Shown here: piece after piece, positions 17,077 to 26,054 of the stretch
Numbering within the stretch: position 1 is the first letter of the stretch
Layout: each line of letters begins with the position of its first letter
NCBI GenBank assembly: GCA_964610385.1
Contig: CAZSXW010000003.1
Coordinates: 62,001-126,000, forward strand
From: CAZBSE01 sp964610385
GTDB lineage: Bacteria; Actinomycetota; Humimicrobiia; Humimicrobiales; Humimicrobiaceae
Direction: 5' to 3'
Length of the DNA stretch: 64,000 bases
Program-made: the position numbers and the translations under genes
The notes under the pieces: model-generated
Told to the model about the DNA's origin: nothing
What the model saw: only the letters and a program-made list of their open reading frames with translations
The model's database searches: none

Positions 17077-18357
17077 ATGGACAAATTTATTATAAACGGC
17101 GGGAAGACCCTTTCCGGAAAAGTTAAAATAAGCGGGGCCAAAAATTCTGCATTAAAATTAATAGCTGCATCAATACTGGCTGAAGATAAAACCACTCTTA
17201 GAAATATACCAAAGATCGAAGATGTCAATATAATGGTAGAGGTACTCAGAACACTGGGAGCCGGTGTAGATGTGAACCTGGAAAATAAGACTATCGAGAT
17301 AGACCCCTCGACGATTGACAGCTATGAAGCTCCTTATGAGATAGTAAGAAAGATGAGAGCATCGATACTGGTTGCAGGACCGCTCTTGAGCAGATTTGGG
17401 AGGGTGAAGGTCGCTATTCCGGGAGGATGCAATATTGGCTCAAGACAGATAGACCTCCATCTTAAGGGTTTTGAGGATATGGGAGCAAAATATTCGATAG
17501 AGCACGGTTATATCAACTGCAGTATTGAAAGCGGCGATACCGGAACAAAACTTAAAGGCGCCGTAGTGACTCTGGATTTTCCTTCAAGGGGAGCCACTGA
17601 GAACATAGTAATGGCGGGAAGTCTGGCCGGTGGAAAGACAGTAATAAACAACGCTGCCAGGGAACCTGAAATATTGGATCTGGTAAATTTCTTAAATTCT
17701 ATGGGAGCGGATATACAGGGTGCAGGGACGGGATGTATTGTAATCAAAGGAGTTAAAAGACTGGAAGGGACGGATTACAAAGTCATGCCTGATAGTATCG
17801 AAGCAGGTACTTTTATAACTGCAGCAGGCCTGTGCGGTGATAAAGTTGAGATTGAAAATGCAAGACTGGAGAATCTGGAGACATTTTATTCCAAATTGAA
17901 AGAAATCGGGGTAAATATTTCAATTATTGATGAAAATAATGTCAGGGTGGAGCCACCTTGCCAAACGTACCGGCCCACTAATATAAGCACCCTGCCGTAT
18001 CCGGGTTTTCCCACTGATCTGCAGCCCATAATCACTGTCCTTTTATCAACTGTCCCCGGCTTTTCAATAGTAACTGAAAATGTATTTGAGAACAGGTTTA
18101 TGTATGTTGATGAATTGAACAGAATGGGAGCTAATATAAAAATCGACGGTCACCATGCCGTGATAAATGGAGTTAAGGAACTTTCTGGGGCGCCAGTAAC
18201 TGCATTTGACATTCGCGCCGGTGCGGCCGTGGTACTGGCGGCGCTTGCCGCAGAGGGAACTACTGAAGTAAGCAATATATATCACATCCGGAGAGGCTAT
18301 GAAGATTTTGAAGGAAAGTTAAGCAGTCTTGGTGCAGATATTAAAAAAGTAGGTTGA
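17077..18357 (+). CDS. murA: UDP-N-acetylglucosamine 1-carboxyvinyltransferase
   Basis: First committed step of peptidoglycan precursor synthesis: transfers enolpyruvate from PEP to UDP-GlcNAc. I start it at the ATG at 17077, giving 426 residues beginning MDKFIINGG. An upstream in-frame TTG at 17008 would add 23 residues that cross the promoter and have no counterpart in the family. Lys22 in SGAKNSALK and the PEP-binding Cys118 in PGGCNIGSRQ are at the expected places, followed by FPSRGATENIVMA. Cys rather than Asp at this position predicts the usual fosfomycin-sensitive type. An LCP gene follows after 62 bases. Confidence 0.96.
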   Translation: MDKFIINGGKTLSGKVKISGAKNSALKLIAASILAEDKTTLRNIPKIEDVNIMVEVLRTLGAGVDVNLENKTIEIDPSTIDSYEAPYEIVRKMRASILVAGPLLSRFGRVKVAIPGGCNIGSRQIDLHLKGFEDMGAKYSIEHGYINCSIESGDTGTKLKGAVVTLDFPSRGATENIVMAGSLAGGKTVINNAAREPEILDLVNFLNSMGADIQGAGTGCIVIKGVKRLEGTDYKVMPDSIEAGTFITAAGLCGDKVEIENARLENLETFYSKLKEIGVNISIIDENNVRVEPPCQTYRPTNISTLPYPGFPTDLQPIITVLLSTVPGFSIVTENVFENRFMYVDELNRMGANIKIDGHHAVINGVKELSGAPVTAFDIRAGAAVVLAALAAEGTTEVSNIYHIRRGYEDFEGKLSSLGADIKKVG

Positions 18358-18419
18358 CATAAAGGCAGGTCCGTACCGGATAAGATTTCGGACAGGGTTC
18401 GATGATTGGATAAATAATA

Positions 18420-20465
18420 ATGAGCAAGAATATAAAAAAGCCGAAAAAAATATCTGAAAATAAAAGGAATAGAAGAGGATTTGGCAGATTACCTTTATAC
18501 TTGAGAATAATAATAATTGTCTTATCCTCCATAATTATTTTAGGAGGTCTGGGAGCAGGCAGCATATTTATTTATATTAACTCAATAAATAAGACTATAA
18601 ATTCAGTTAATACATCAGAAGTTGAAAATATACTTGCACCCATTGAATCTTCCCAGGAACCGGTGACCATCCTGATATTGGGGCTTGACACCAGAGATAC
18701 CTTAAATGACAGGGGCAGAGCAGATATAATAATGCTGCTTTACCTGGATCCAGAAAAAATAACCGGCAGTCTCCTTTCCATACCCAGGGATACTCTGGTA
18801 GATATACCTGACCACGGTGAGGATAAGATCAATGCTGCATATGCTTACGGCGGAGAGGAGCTGATGATAAAGACCATAAATTCTTTCCTGGGAGCAGAAA
18901 TTAACCATTATGTGACTCTGGATTTTGAAGGGTTTATCCAGCTGATAGATGCTCTCGGGGGTATTGATATCACTATTGAAAGACCCCTGGTCGATCCCAA
19001 AACCGGGGCTAATTTTTCAGCCGGTGATCATCATCTGACTGGAGAACAGGCACTGTCATATACCAGAAGCAGGTCTACGGAACTCGGAGATATCGGGAGA
19101 ATACAGCGCCAGCAGCAGTTGTTCAAAGAGCTGTTGAAACAAAAACTGGATATAAGATATTTATCCAGTGTTCCATATTATTTTAACATTCTGGTGGATA
19201 ATACCAGGACAGACCTGGATATTATAACTATATTGAGCTATTCAAAATCAGTCCTGTCTTTTAGTTCGGAAAATTTTGAGACTTCTATTATACCTTCCCG
19301 CTCGGATTGGATAGAAGATGGTACCGTAAGCGTTCAGATCCCTGATATTGAAGAAGCAAGAGCGATGTGGCGGAGGATTATAAGTGGAGAACCTGCAAGC
19401 AGATATAATGCGGAATATACGGAAATTGATGAAATACCGGATTCTATGACTGTAGGTACCGAGTACAAGTTCGAGATCAGAGTCAAGAACACCGGAAATC
19501 TGACCTGGAACATGAATGGAGACAATCCGGTCTATCTTGGTTATCACTGGATAGATTTTAACAGCAGAGAAGTAGTAGTATTTGATGGTGAAAGAAGTAT
19601 TATAAGGCAGGACGGCGTAAATGTGGGAGAAGAAACAGTGTTTGATCTTAATGTCATATCTCCATCGAAGCCGGGGGAATATATCCTGCAGATAGATTTA
19701 GTGCATGAAGGGTTTACATGGTTTTCTTTTCAGGGAGTCCCATCCCTGGAAAAGTTTATAACTGTGGATGTATCTTATTCAGCTCAATATGACGATGAAG
19801 GTTATACTCCAAATTTTTTAAAACCAGGCCAGGAATTTGAGACACAGGTCACGGTAAGAAACAACGGTTTCTTAAAATGGAGTATTAAAGGCGTAGGTAA
19901 GATACGCCTGGGGACTCACTGGATAAACAGAGATACAGGAGAAGTGGTCATCTGGGATGGTGACAGGGGATTGCTTCCAGAAGATGTCTCTCATGACGAA
20001 GAGACGACTGTAGAAATAAATATAAAGGCACCCGATACTCCCGGTAGATATATATTACAATACGATATGGTACACGAAGGAGTCACCTGGTTTTCCGAGA
20101 AGGGAGTGATCCCGCTGGAAGTGAGTGTGGATGTTGGTAGTGTCGTTGATAAGAGCCTGGCCGCAAAGACACATATTATGGTTTTTAACGGTAATGGTAT
20201 AAGCGGGTCTGCATCCAAGATAAGCAGTTATTTGAAAGACCAGGGATTTAAAGTACTGGGGCTTTATAATGCAGACAGTTATAATTATGATAAAACTGTA
20301 ATATACTATAGCGAGAAAAATAAAAAAAAGGTAGAGCAGCTGACAATACTGTTTTCCAGTTATGAGCTGGAAGAAGTACCGTCGGATGTATTTGAAAAAG
20401 AGTATAATGAAGATGCCGAGGTGGCTGTAATAGTCGGTAAGGATTATTTGGAAAACCTTGAATGA
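18420..20465 (+). CDS. LytR-CpsA-Psr glycopolymer transferase with two NBR1-Ig-like domains
   Basis: LCP enzymes transfer lipid-linked glycopolymers to peptidoglycan on the outer face of the membrane. Domains in order: basic cytoplasmic tail (1-27), membrane helix (28-52), LCP catalytic domain (about 80-290) with RGRADIIMLLYLD, SIPRDTLVDIP including Arg123, and the SYTRSRS and GDIGRIQRQQ segments. Then come two tandem beta-rich repeats of about 110 residues (about 340-450 and 455-563), each with NTG/NNG, YHWID/THWIN and VHEGxTWFS, resembling the NBR1-type Ig-like domain. A LytR_C domain (about 570-670, MVFNGNGISGSASK) ends the protein. At 681 residues it is about twice a minimal LCP protein. 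It precedes the initiating sugar-transfer genes, fitting a role in surface glycan attachment. Confidence 0.9.
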   Translation: MSKNIKKPKKISENKRNRRGFGRLPLYLRIIIIVLSSIIILGGLGAGSIFIYINSINKTINSVNTSEVENILAPIESSQEPVTILILGLDTRDTLNDRGRADIIMLLYLDPEKITGSLLSIPRDTLVDIPDHGEDKINAAYAYGGEELMIKTINSFLGAEINHYVTLDFEGFIQLIDALGGIDITIERPLVDPKTGANFSAGDHHLTGEQALSYTRSRSTELGDIGRIQRQQQLFKELLKQKLDIRYLSSVPYYFNILVDNTRTDLDIITILSYSKSVLSFSSENFETSIIPSRSDWIEDGTVSVQIPDIEEARAMWRRIISGEPASRYNAEYTEIDEIPDSMTVGTEYKFEIRVKNTGNLTWNMNGDNPVYLGYHWIDFNSREVVVFDGERSIIRQDGVNVGEETVFDLNVISPSKPGEYILQIDLVHEGFTWFSFQGVPSLEKFITVDVSYSAQYDDEGYTPNFLKPGQEFETQVTVRNNGFLKWSIKGVGKIRLGTHWINRDTGEVVIWDGDRGLLPEDVSHDEETTVEINIKAPDTPGRYILQYDMVHEGVTWFSEKGVIPLEVSVDVGSVVDKSLAAKTHIMVFNGNGISGSASKISSYLKDQGFKVLGLYNADSYNYDKTVIYYSEKNKKKVEQLTILFSSYELEEVPSDVFEKEYNEDAEVAVIVGKDYLENLE

Positions 20466-20481
20466 GCAATAAAATATCAGG

Positions 20482-22344
20482 ATGGCAGTGGATATAGTAA
20501 AAATAAAGAATAACACCATACAGGTACTGTTTGATATAGTTATATTCTTTTCTTCATTTACCATATCTTTTTTTTTGAGGGGCCAGCTGCAGCAGGGACT
20601 CCTGCCGGAATATACCGATTATTTTACTGAATATATTCTGATAATAATTGCAGTAAAGCTTCTAAGCTTCATTTTATTCGGCATCTACAGAAAAATCTGG
20701 AAATATGCCAGCCTTAAAGATTTTCTTACTATTGTACTTTCGCTTGCTTCGAGTTCTGCAGTTATGGTCATAATATTTTATATCATAGAAGCTCCATATT
20801 TCCCCAAGGGCATACTTATCATAGATTTCCTGCTTTCTATCATTCTGATCGTGGGTTCGAGATTTTCGGTGAGGATGTTTAACGAGATAGAATTTGGAAA
20901 GATCAATATCCGTAAAAAAAGAACGCTTATTGTAGGTGCAGGCAATGCCGGTGAGTTAATAGTAAGAGAAATAACAAGGCAGAGGGAAAGCGAATATATT
21001 CCTGTGGGATTTTTGGATGATGATAAAGTAAAGATCGGTCGCCAGATTCATGGCATAAAAGTTTTTGGCAGAACTGATGAGATCAAAAAATATATTAATA
21101 AGCTGGCTGTTGATGAAATAATAATAGCCATACCTTCGGCCAGTGGTGCGGTAAGGAAAAATATAACTTTCAGGGCAAAAGAAGCAGGTGTAATATGCAA
21201 GACCCTTCCAACTCTTTATGAGATAATAAACGGAAAAGCCCACCTATATCAACTAAGAGATATTCGTATAGAAGATATATTGGGCAGGAAACCGGTAAAG
21301 GTCGATTACAGCCAGCTTTTAGGGCAACTTGAAGGAAAGCCTATCCTTATAACCGGCGCCGGAGGGTCCATCGGGTCCGAACTCTGCAGACAGGTAATAA
21401 AATTTAAGCCTTCGAATCTAATCCTTGTGGATCACTCCGAGAACAATATATTTCTGATAGAGCAGGAACTCTCCACAAAGCTCGATTTCCATAATTCTAT
21501 ACCGATTGTCACGGATATAAGGGATAATGCCAGTATAAGAGCTGTGTTTAAAAAATATAAACCCGAGATCGTATTCCATGCAGCTGCATATAAACATGTA
21601 CCTCTTATGCAGCTGAATCCCGAAGCCGCACTCCAGAATAACTTTCTGGGTACCAAAGCTCTGGTAAAATTATCAATTTCCAGCGGAGTTAAAAAGTTTG
21701 TGATGCTTTCTACGGACAAGGCAGTAAAACCGAGCAATATAATGGGAATATCAAAATTACTTTCGGAAAAATACCTGCAGTTGCTCTCAAAGGTAAAAGG
21801 TACCAGTTTTATAATAGTAAGATTCGGAAATGTGCTCGGCAGCGAGGGCAGCGTAGTGCCCATATTCCGGAAACAGATTGAGAACGGTGGTCCCGTGGTC
21901 GTTACCCACCCAAAGATGATAAGATTCTTTATGACCATAACCGAAGCATCGCAGCTGGTCATACAGGCCTGCGTAATGGGCAATGGAGGAGAAATATATG
22001 TCCTTGATATGGGTAAACCCATAAGTATTTTGGAGCTTGCTAAAAATATGATAAAACTTTATGGACTGGAGCCAGGAAAAGATATCAAAATCAATTTTTC
22101 GGGAGTGAGAAGGGGAGAAAAATTTGCAGAAGAATTGGCCAATAGCTATGAAAAGCTTAGGGCTACGAAATTTCCTTCAATATTCATGGCTGAAAATAAA
22201 AAAGAGCAGGATAAGGAAAGAGTGTTAAATCTTTTATTTAACATTGAAAAGGAGATCCAGCTCTTGGATTATAAAAATTTATTTAAAGATCTTAAAAAGA
22301 TTATCCCCAATTTTAATGAAAAGAAAATGTGGTCCAAGTTATAG
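20482..22344 (+). CDS. Membrane nucleotide-sugar 4,6-dehydratase (WbpM/CapD/PglF type)
   Basis: Probably converts UDP-GlcNAc to its 4-keto-6-deoxy product, the first step to QuiNAc, FucNAc or bacillosamine-type sugars. Four membrane helices occupy about 12-35, 50-70, 85-105 and 110-130. A CoA-binding-like Rossmann region follows (VGAGNAGELIVRE, 151-163), then the SDR catalytic domain from ITGAGGSIGSE (290-300). As in WbpM relatives the usual catalytic Tyr is replaced by Met: Met421 and Lys425 in IMGISK, with Asp412 and Lys413 just before. It lies 16 bases after the LCP gene and 27 bases before the phosphoglycosyl transferase, which likely uses its product. Confidence 0.92.
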   Translation: MAVDIVKIKNNTIQVLFDIVIFFSSFTISFFLRGQLQQGLLPEYTDYFTEYILIIIAVKLLSFILFGIYRKIWKYASLKDFLTIVLSLASSSAVMVIIFYIIEAPYFPKGILIIDFLLSIILIVGSRFSVRMFNEIEFGKINIRKKRTLIVGAGNAGELIVREITRQRESEYIPVGFLDDDKVKIGRQIHGIKVFGRTDEIKKYINKLAVDEIIIAIPSASGAVRKNITFRAKEAGVICKTLPTLYEIINGKAHLYQLRDIRIEDILGRKPVKVDYSQLLGQLEGKPILITGAGGSIGSELCRQVIKFKPSNLILVDHSENNIFLIEQELSTKLDFHNSIPIVTDIRDNASIRAVFKKYKPEIVFHAAAYKHVPLMQLNPEAALQNNFLGTKALVKLSISSGVKKFVMLSTDKAVKPSNIMGISKLLSEKYLQLLSKVKGTSFIIVRFGNVLGSEGSVVPIFRKQIENGGPVVVTHPKMIRFFMTITEASQLVIQACVMGNGGEIYVLDMGKPISILELAKNMIKLYGLEPGKDIKINFSGVRRGEKFAEELANSYEKLRATKFPSIFMAENKKEQDKERVLNLLFNIEKEIQLLDYKNLFKDLKKIIPNFNEKKMWSKL

Positions 22345-22371
22345 GAAAATGGCTGGCAGGTCTTTTAGCTT

Positions 22372-22944
22372 ATGATTTACAGGATTACAAAAAGATTGCT
22401 GGATATAATATCTTCAATTGTTTTATTGATACTGTTTATCCCCCTATGGATAGTTATTCCGATTATGATAAAAATAGATTCACCCGGGAAAGTGATATTT
22501 AAACAGAAGAGGGTAGGGCTGGAAAGCAGTTATTTTACAATTTACAAATTCAGGACAATGAAGGAGGGCACTCCTGATATACCTACCGACAGGTTAAAGA
22601 ACCAGAATTCTCTGAACACCAGGGTCGGGACATTCCTGAGAAGGTTAAGTATGGATGAAATCCCGCAACTGATAAATATACTAAAGGGCCAGTTAAGCTT
22701 TGTAGGTCCCAGGCCTGCATTATATAATCAGGACCTGCTTATAAAACTCAGGAAGGAAAAAGGTGTGGATAAGGTCAGGCCGGGAGTGACCGGCCTTGCA
22801 CAGATAAGCGGAAGAGATGCACTGTCGATACCCGAGAAGGTAAGATATGACCGGTCGTATATCAGGGATGCTTCACTTCTCCTGGATATAAGGATATTTC
22901 TTGCCACAGTAAAAGCAGTTATTACCGGAAGAGGTGCCAATTAA
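22372..22944 (+). CDS. Initiating phosphoglycosyl transferase (bacterial sugar transferase)
   Basis: This 190-residue, single-helix enzyme of the monotopic PglC/WcaJ-type family moves a sugar-1-phosphate from a nucleotide sugar to undecaprenyl phosphate. The re-entrant membrane helix is at about 11-33. Conserved motifs are KQKRVGL, YKFRTM, SMDEIPQLINIL and FVGPRP. The size matches the minimal PglC form, without the extra membrane and Rossmann regions of WbaP. Its position after a WbpM-type dehydratase suggests it starts chains on a 6-deoxy amino sugar. Its stop overlaps the stop of the next, convergent gene by 4 bases. Confidence 0.93.
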   Translation: MIYRITKRLLDIISSIVLLILFIPLWIVIPIMIKIDSPGKVIFKQKRVGLESSYFTIYKFRTMKEGTPDIPTDRLKNQNSLNTRVGTFLRRLSMDEIPQLINILKGQLSFVGPRPALYNQDLLIKLRKEKGVDKVRPGVTGLAQISGRDALSIPEKVRYDRSYIRDASLLLDIRIFLATVKAVITGRGAN

Positions 22945-23831
22945 TTTTGGGCATCCAGTTTTTTTATCAATTCCTCTATCCCTTTTTCAAAACTAATCGG
23001 TGAGAAACTAAAATCTTCTCTGGCTTTCCGGCAGGAATATACCTTGTCTACACCCATTCTTGCTATCTGATCGGCAGTCAATATGGGATTTTTTGAGGCT
23101 CTTGAATACAAAGAAATCAATAAACTGGAGAGTCTTAGGGGGAGTTTTATTACTCTGAAGCTCTTTTTTAATTTTTCTTTTACGATTTTCAGCATGTCGT
23201 TATATTTTAAGTGGCTTTTCCCCGCTATATTATAGATTTTTTTATAAGTTTTTTTATTATTAATAATACTTGAAACAGCTTCGGCCACATCTTCTATATA
23301 TACGGGCTGGATAAGATTGTTTCCGCTTCCGAAAGTGATAAAAAATCCTTTATCTTTTATGAATTTTATCATTTTTGAGAAGTTAGGATCATTTTTTGAC
23401 CCGTATATCATAGACGGCCGGAGGATTGTATAGTCAAATCCGGATTTTTTTATCAGGTTTTCAGAATTTATTTTTTGACTTTTAACCCTACTCTCAAGCG
23501 GTATTAGGACCATAGTAGAGCTGATAAAAATGACCCTTTTAAGCCCGGTACGGGCTGCAGTCTTTAGAAATATTTCAAGTAGATTTGTATATTCCAGGTC
23601 CACCATATATATCACACTGCCGGCTTTTTTTATCGCTGTTATTATTGAATCACTGCTTTCCAGATTACCGGTGCTGAAATCAATATTTTTACCGGTAGAT
23701 TTTGCAATGCTTGAGAGAGCAGTCCTGCTGCTGGAGGGACGTACCAGACAGTTTACCTTATGGTTTTTTGATAGCAGTGCTTTTAACACATATGGCCCCA
23801 GAAAACCTGTTGCTCCGATCAGTAAAACCAT
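22941..23831 (-). CDS. NAD(P)-binding SDR protein (atypical epimerase-like)
   Basis: A 296-residue extended or atypical short-chain dehydrogenase-like protein with an N-terminal GATGFLGPYVLKALL nucleotide-binding motif and a basic patch (LVRPSSSR) after the second strand, which favours NADP. The active-site region lacks a standard YxxxK: after FISSTMVLIP there is a Lys/Asn-rich stretch and then YTILRPSMIYG. Relatives include NmrA-like and complex-I 39-kDa-like proteins. It could be a sugar or isoprenoid-related oxidoreductase or a non-catalytic binder. It is convergent with the initiating transferase gene and not obviously in its operon. Confidence 0.75.
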   Translation of the reverse strand: MVLLIGATGFLGPYVLKALLSKNHKVNCLVRPSSSRTALSSIAKSTGKNIDFSTGNLESSDSIITAIKKAGSVIYMVDLEYTNLLEIFLKTAARTGLKRVIFISSTMVLIPLESRVKSQKINSENLIKKSGFDYTILRPSMIYGSKNDPNFSKMIKFIKDKGFFITFGSGNNLIQPVYIEDVAEAVSSIINNKKTYKKIYNIAGKSHLKYNDMLKIVKEKLKKSFRVIKLPLRLSSLLISLYSRASKNPILTADQIARMGVDKVYSCRKAREDFSFSPISFEKGIEELIKKLDAQN

Positions 23832-23924
23832 TTTGCTCCTGATTACATCGATTTTATATTATGATTATTATTTCGAATAATAGTAAATAATCTAAAGTTC
23901 CGGTTCTTATATATTTTAAAATTT

Positions 23925-24338
23925 TTATATCAGTATATCAAAGCAGTCAAATTCCCTGGGAGCTACAACCTCAAAATGTTTTCTGTCCAGAGTAAGAATT
24001 TTATTCACCTTAAGCCTTTCAGCAATGGCTATAATCGAGGCGTCGACATAACCAATGTTTAATTTATCATATTTTTTCAGTATTTCTATAATCCTTATAA
24101 TGTCTTCATCTTTTAAGATATCCAGATGGAAACTTTTGTTAATTTCTTCAAGCAGTTTTACTTCAAAATAAGGGCCCAGCCTTGTGTTAATAAGGTAACA
24201 CAATTCTGGTATGACAGTAGAAGGAAGTATATAATAAATTCCATTTTTCTTTAAAAAAAAATCCTTGACTAAATTATGACTTTTATCACCTTTATCCATC
24301 AAGGCGTATATCGCGCTCGTCTCTAAGATTACCTGCAT
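23925..24338 (-). CDS. PIN-domain ribonuclease toxin (VapC-like)
   Basis: A 137-residue PIN domain with acidic metal-site positions at Glu6 (VILETSAIYALMD), Glu45 (VIPELCYLI), Asp99 (YVDASIIAIAE) and Asp118 (TLDRKHF). The first position is Glu, where most VapC toxins have Asp; some PIN families accept this, so activity is likely but not certain. It is the toxin of a probable type II toxin-antitoxin pair, cutting RNA, with the antitoxin gene 23 bases upstream on the same strand. The C-terminus runs on to a short FDCFDILI strand. Confidence 0.82.
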   Translation of the reverse strand: MQVILETSAIYALMDKGDKSHNLVKDFFLKKNGIYYILPSTVIPELCYLINTRLGPYFEVKLLEEINKSFHLDILKDEDIIRIIEILKKYDKLNIGYVDASIIAIAERLKVNKILTLDRKHFEVVAPREFDCFDILI

Positions 24339-24361
24339 CTTTCCATCCTTCGATTTTTTGT

Positions 24362-24595
24362 TTAATCTTTACCGAATTTTTTAAGATATTTATTCTTCTT
24401 ATTTGCTATATCCGAACCTCCACTATCGCCAATACCAATTATGCCTATTTCATTTTTAGGGACATTTTTGGTTACATAATTTTTTACCGCTTCCCTTATT
24501 AGAAAAGAAGCGGATTTTTGGGAGAGTTTTGAAAGGCTTTTGAGTTTCAACATTGTATCCTTGTCCAGAAGTATAGATGTTCTTTCTTTTTCCAT
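24362..24595 (-). CDS. Ribbon-helix-helix antitoxin
   Basis: A 77-residue protein. An N-terminal ribbon (RTSILLDKDTMLKLKSL) and two helices (QKSASFLIREAVKNYV) fit the CopG/RHH DNA-binding fold, and the Gly-rich and charged tail (IGIGDSGGSD) would wrap the toxin. It directly precedes the PIN gene, the usual antitoxin-toxin order. Such antitoxins repress their own operon. A near-palindrome 60-98 bases upstream is a candidate operator (separate entry). Confidence 0.8.
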   Translation of the reverse strand: MEKERTSILLDKDTMLKLKSLSKLSQKSASFLIREAVKNYVTKNVPKNEIGIIGIGDSGGSDIANKKNKYLKKFGKD

Positions 24596-24654
24596 TAATA
24601 CCGCCTCATTATTTTAATAATTTTATCAAAATTTTTAAAACTGCATAAGTACAG

Positions 24655-24693
24655 AATATTAATAATATTATGCATATTTATAATATTAATATT
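24655..24693. promoter_or_regulatory. Inverted repeat, candidate antitoxin operator
   Basis: A 39-base near-palindrome with perfect 9-base arms, AATATTAAT (24655-24663) and ATTAATATT (24685-24693), centred close to a TGCATA. It lies upstream of the antitoxin start. AT-rich palindromes arise easily by chance, so support is position and symmetry only. Confidence 0.35.
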
Positions 24694-24871
24694 TTAACTC
24701 TTGTTTGTCAATCCTTCGTTATTATCTCTAAGTAAAATTTTTTTATCCGTATGCAGTCGTGTAACTGTATGAAAATCATACTCTTCAGAAGGTGTATGAG
24801 GGTTAAATTATATAAGATTTGTGATATTATCTTATAAATTTTTCAATACTGGACCTGTAAGAAGATAAGAA

Positions 24872-25903
24872 ATGGAAATAGTATGGATTATTTATATCTG
24901 CGCGATGGCTGCAGCGGCGATTGCAGTTTTATACTTATATGCATTCAGGTATGAGCCGTTTAATTTCAAGCTGTCGGATGTAGATATATTTATAGAAGAT
25001 AAATTGACAGATAGGGTCGGTACCGATAAACAGGCCAGACCTATACTGACTATTCTGCATCTCTCTGACTTTCATCTCCGGAAGAATTCAAAGGGAAAAA
25101 AATTGTTTAAATTTGTAAGGAGCTTGAGCGGCCTTGATGTGGATCTTATTTTGATCACGGGCGATCTCGTGGATAGTGATAAAAATGTAGATTATCTTGT
25201 GGAGATGCTATCCTTTTTAAAGGCAAAATATGGTAAGTATGCTGTTTTTGGTGTACATGACCACTATTATAAAACGGTGTTAGAATTTTTAAAAAATATG
25301 TTCAAGAAGAAAAGGAAATATAAAAAGGAAAATGACATTTCCAACATAATAAGAAGACTGGCAGATATCGGTATAGAGGTTTTACTCAACCAGGGAAGAA
25401 AAATAAGTACAGGAAGTAGTGATGTCAGTAATATAGAGATTATAGGTCTTGATGATCCTATAATAAAAAAGACTGATATAAAAAAGGCTTTTTCGTATAT
25501 TAGACCGGTAAGGAAACCAAAAACCATGGAAAGGCATGATTATCTTAAAGAATACAGAGATACGTTTAAATTAAAGCGTTCCAATATACATAAGCTGAAT
25601 AATGATGGAATACTGCGTATAATAATGCTTCATACTCCTGATTCAGGGTCAGTAGTGAACCTGGCCGGTAGGGGTTCGGATATAATATTCAGCGGCCATA
25701 CACATGGAGGCCAGGTCAGATTGCCACTGATAGGGGCAATAATATCGGGCTGCAATATAAAGACAAAATTTGCTTCAGGACTTTTTTATTTTAAAAAATT
25801 TGTCCTTTATGTATCAAGAGGATTGGGAGAGGGGAGATACTCACAGTTTAGATTTTACTGCCAGCCTGAGGCAAGTCTGGTCAGGATCTATAAAGTCCGG
25901 TAG
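24872..25903 (+). CDS. Membrane-anchored metallophosphoesterase (YkuE-like) with an altered metal motif
   Basis: The 343-residue protein has an N-terminal membrane helix (about 3-24) and a calcineurin-like phosphoesterase domain: Asp66 and His68 in LSDFHLR, Gly97-Asp98 in ITGDLVD, a late MLHTPDS, and GHTHGGQVRLP. The third motif, normally GNHD, reads GVHDHYY here: Val128 replaces the Asn that normally ligates the metals. Relatives act on phospholipids or nucleotide-lipid diphosphates at the membrane face. The substitution may mean a changed metal site or a compensating ligand such as His131. There is no clear operon partner. Confidence 0.82.
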   Translation: MEIVWIIYICAMAAAAIAVLYLYAFRYEPFNFKLSDVDIFIEDKLTDRVGTDKQARPILTILHLSDFHLRKNSKGKKLFKFVRSLSGLDVDLILITGDLVDSDKNVDYLVEMLSFLKAKYGKYAVFGVHDHYYKTVLEFLKNMFKKKRKYKKENDISNIIRRLADIGIEVLLNQGRKISTGSSDVSNIEIIGLDDPIIKKTDIKKAFSYIRPVRKPKTMERHDYLKEYRDTFKLKRSNIHKLNNDGILRIIMLHTPDSGSVVNLAGRGSDIIFSGHTHGGQVRLPLIGAIISGCNIKTKFASGLFYFKKFVLYVSRGLGEGRYSQFRFYCQPEASLVRIYKVR

Positions 25904-25944
25904 TTTGTTAAAATCGGCTTGATGTGCCTGAAAATACCTGCTGG

Positions 25945-25973
25945 TTTAAAAGCTTGCCGCAGTCTTATATAAT
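25945..25973 (+). promoter_or_regulatory. Possible promoter of the zinc-ribbon/GerMN pair
   Basis: TTTAAA (25945-25950), a 17-base spacer and a perfect TATAAT (25968-25973). It would give a leader of about 75 bases before the start at 26055. Confidence 0.45.
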
Positions 25974-26054
25974 ATTTTTGATTGCATAGAAGTAAATGTC
26001 TATGAAATTGGTTATGATATTCAGTTAAATGATTGTTTAAAGGAAATAGTAGTC

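Noticed and set aside
18369..18393. GTCCG...CGGAC hairpin and a GGTTCGAT T-loop-like word between murA and the LCP gene
   Set aside because: The stem has only 5 pairs with a 15-base loop, and the 62-base spacer cannot hold a tRNA cloverleaf; no T run follows.
21432..22022. 196-codon minus-strand frame opposite the membrane dehydratase gene
   Set aside because: Antisense to the conserved catalytic domain; no ribosome site or recognisable motif.
24777..24797. Imperfect hairpin CATAC...GTATG upstream of the metallophosphoesterase gene
   Set aside because: The pairing is interrupted, no T run follows, and it is not in a position to be a terminator of a known transcript.
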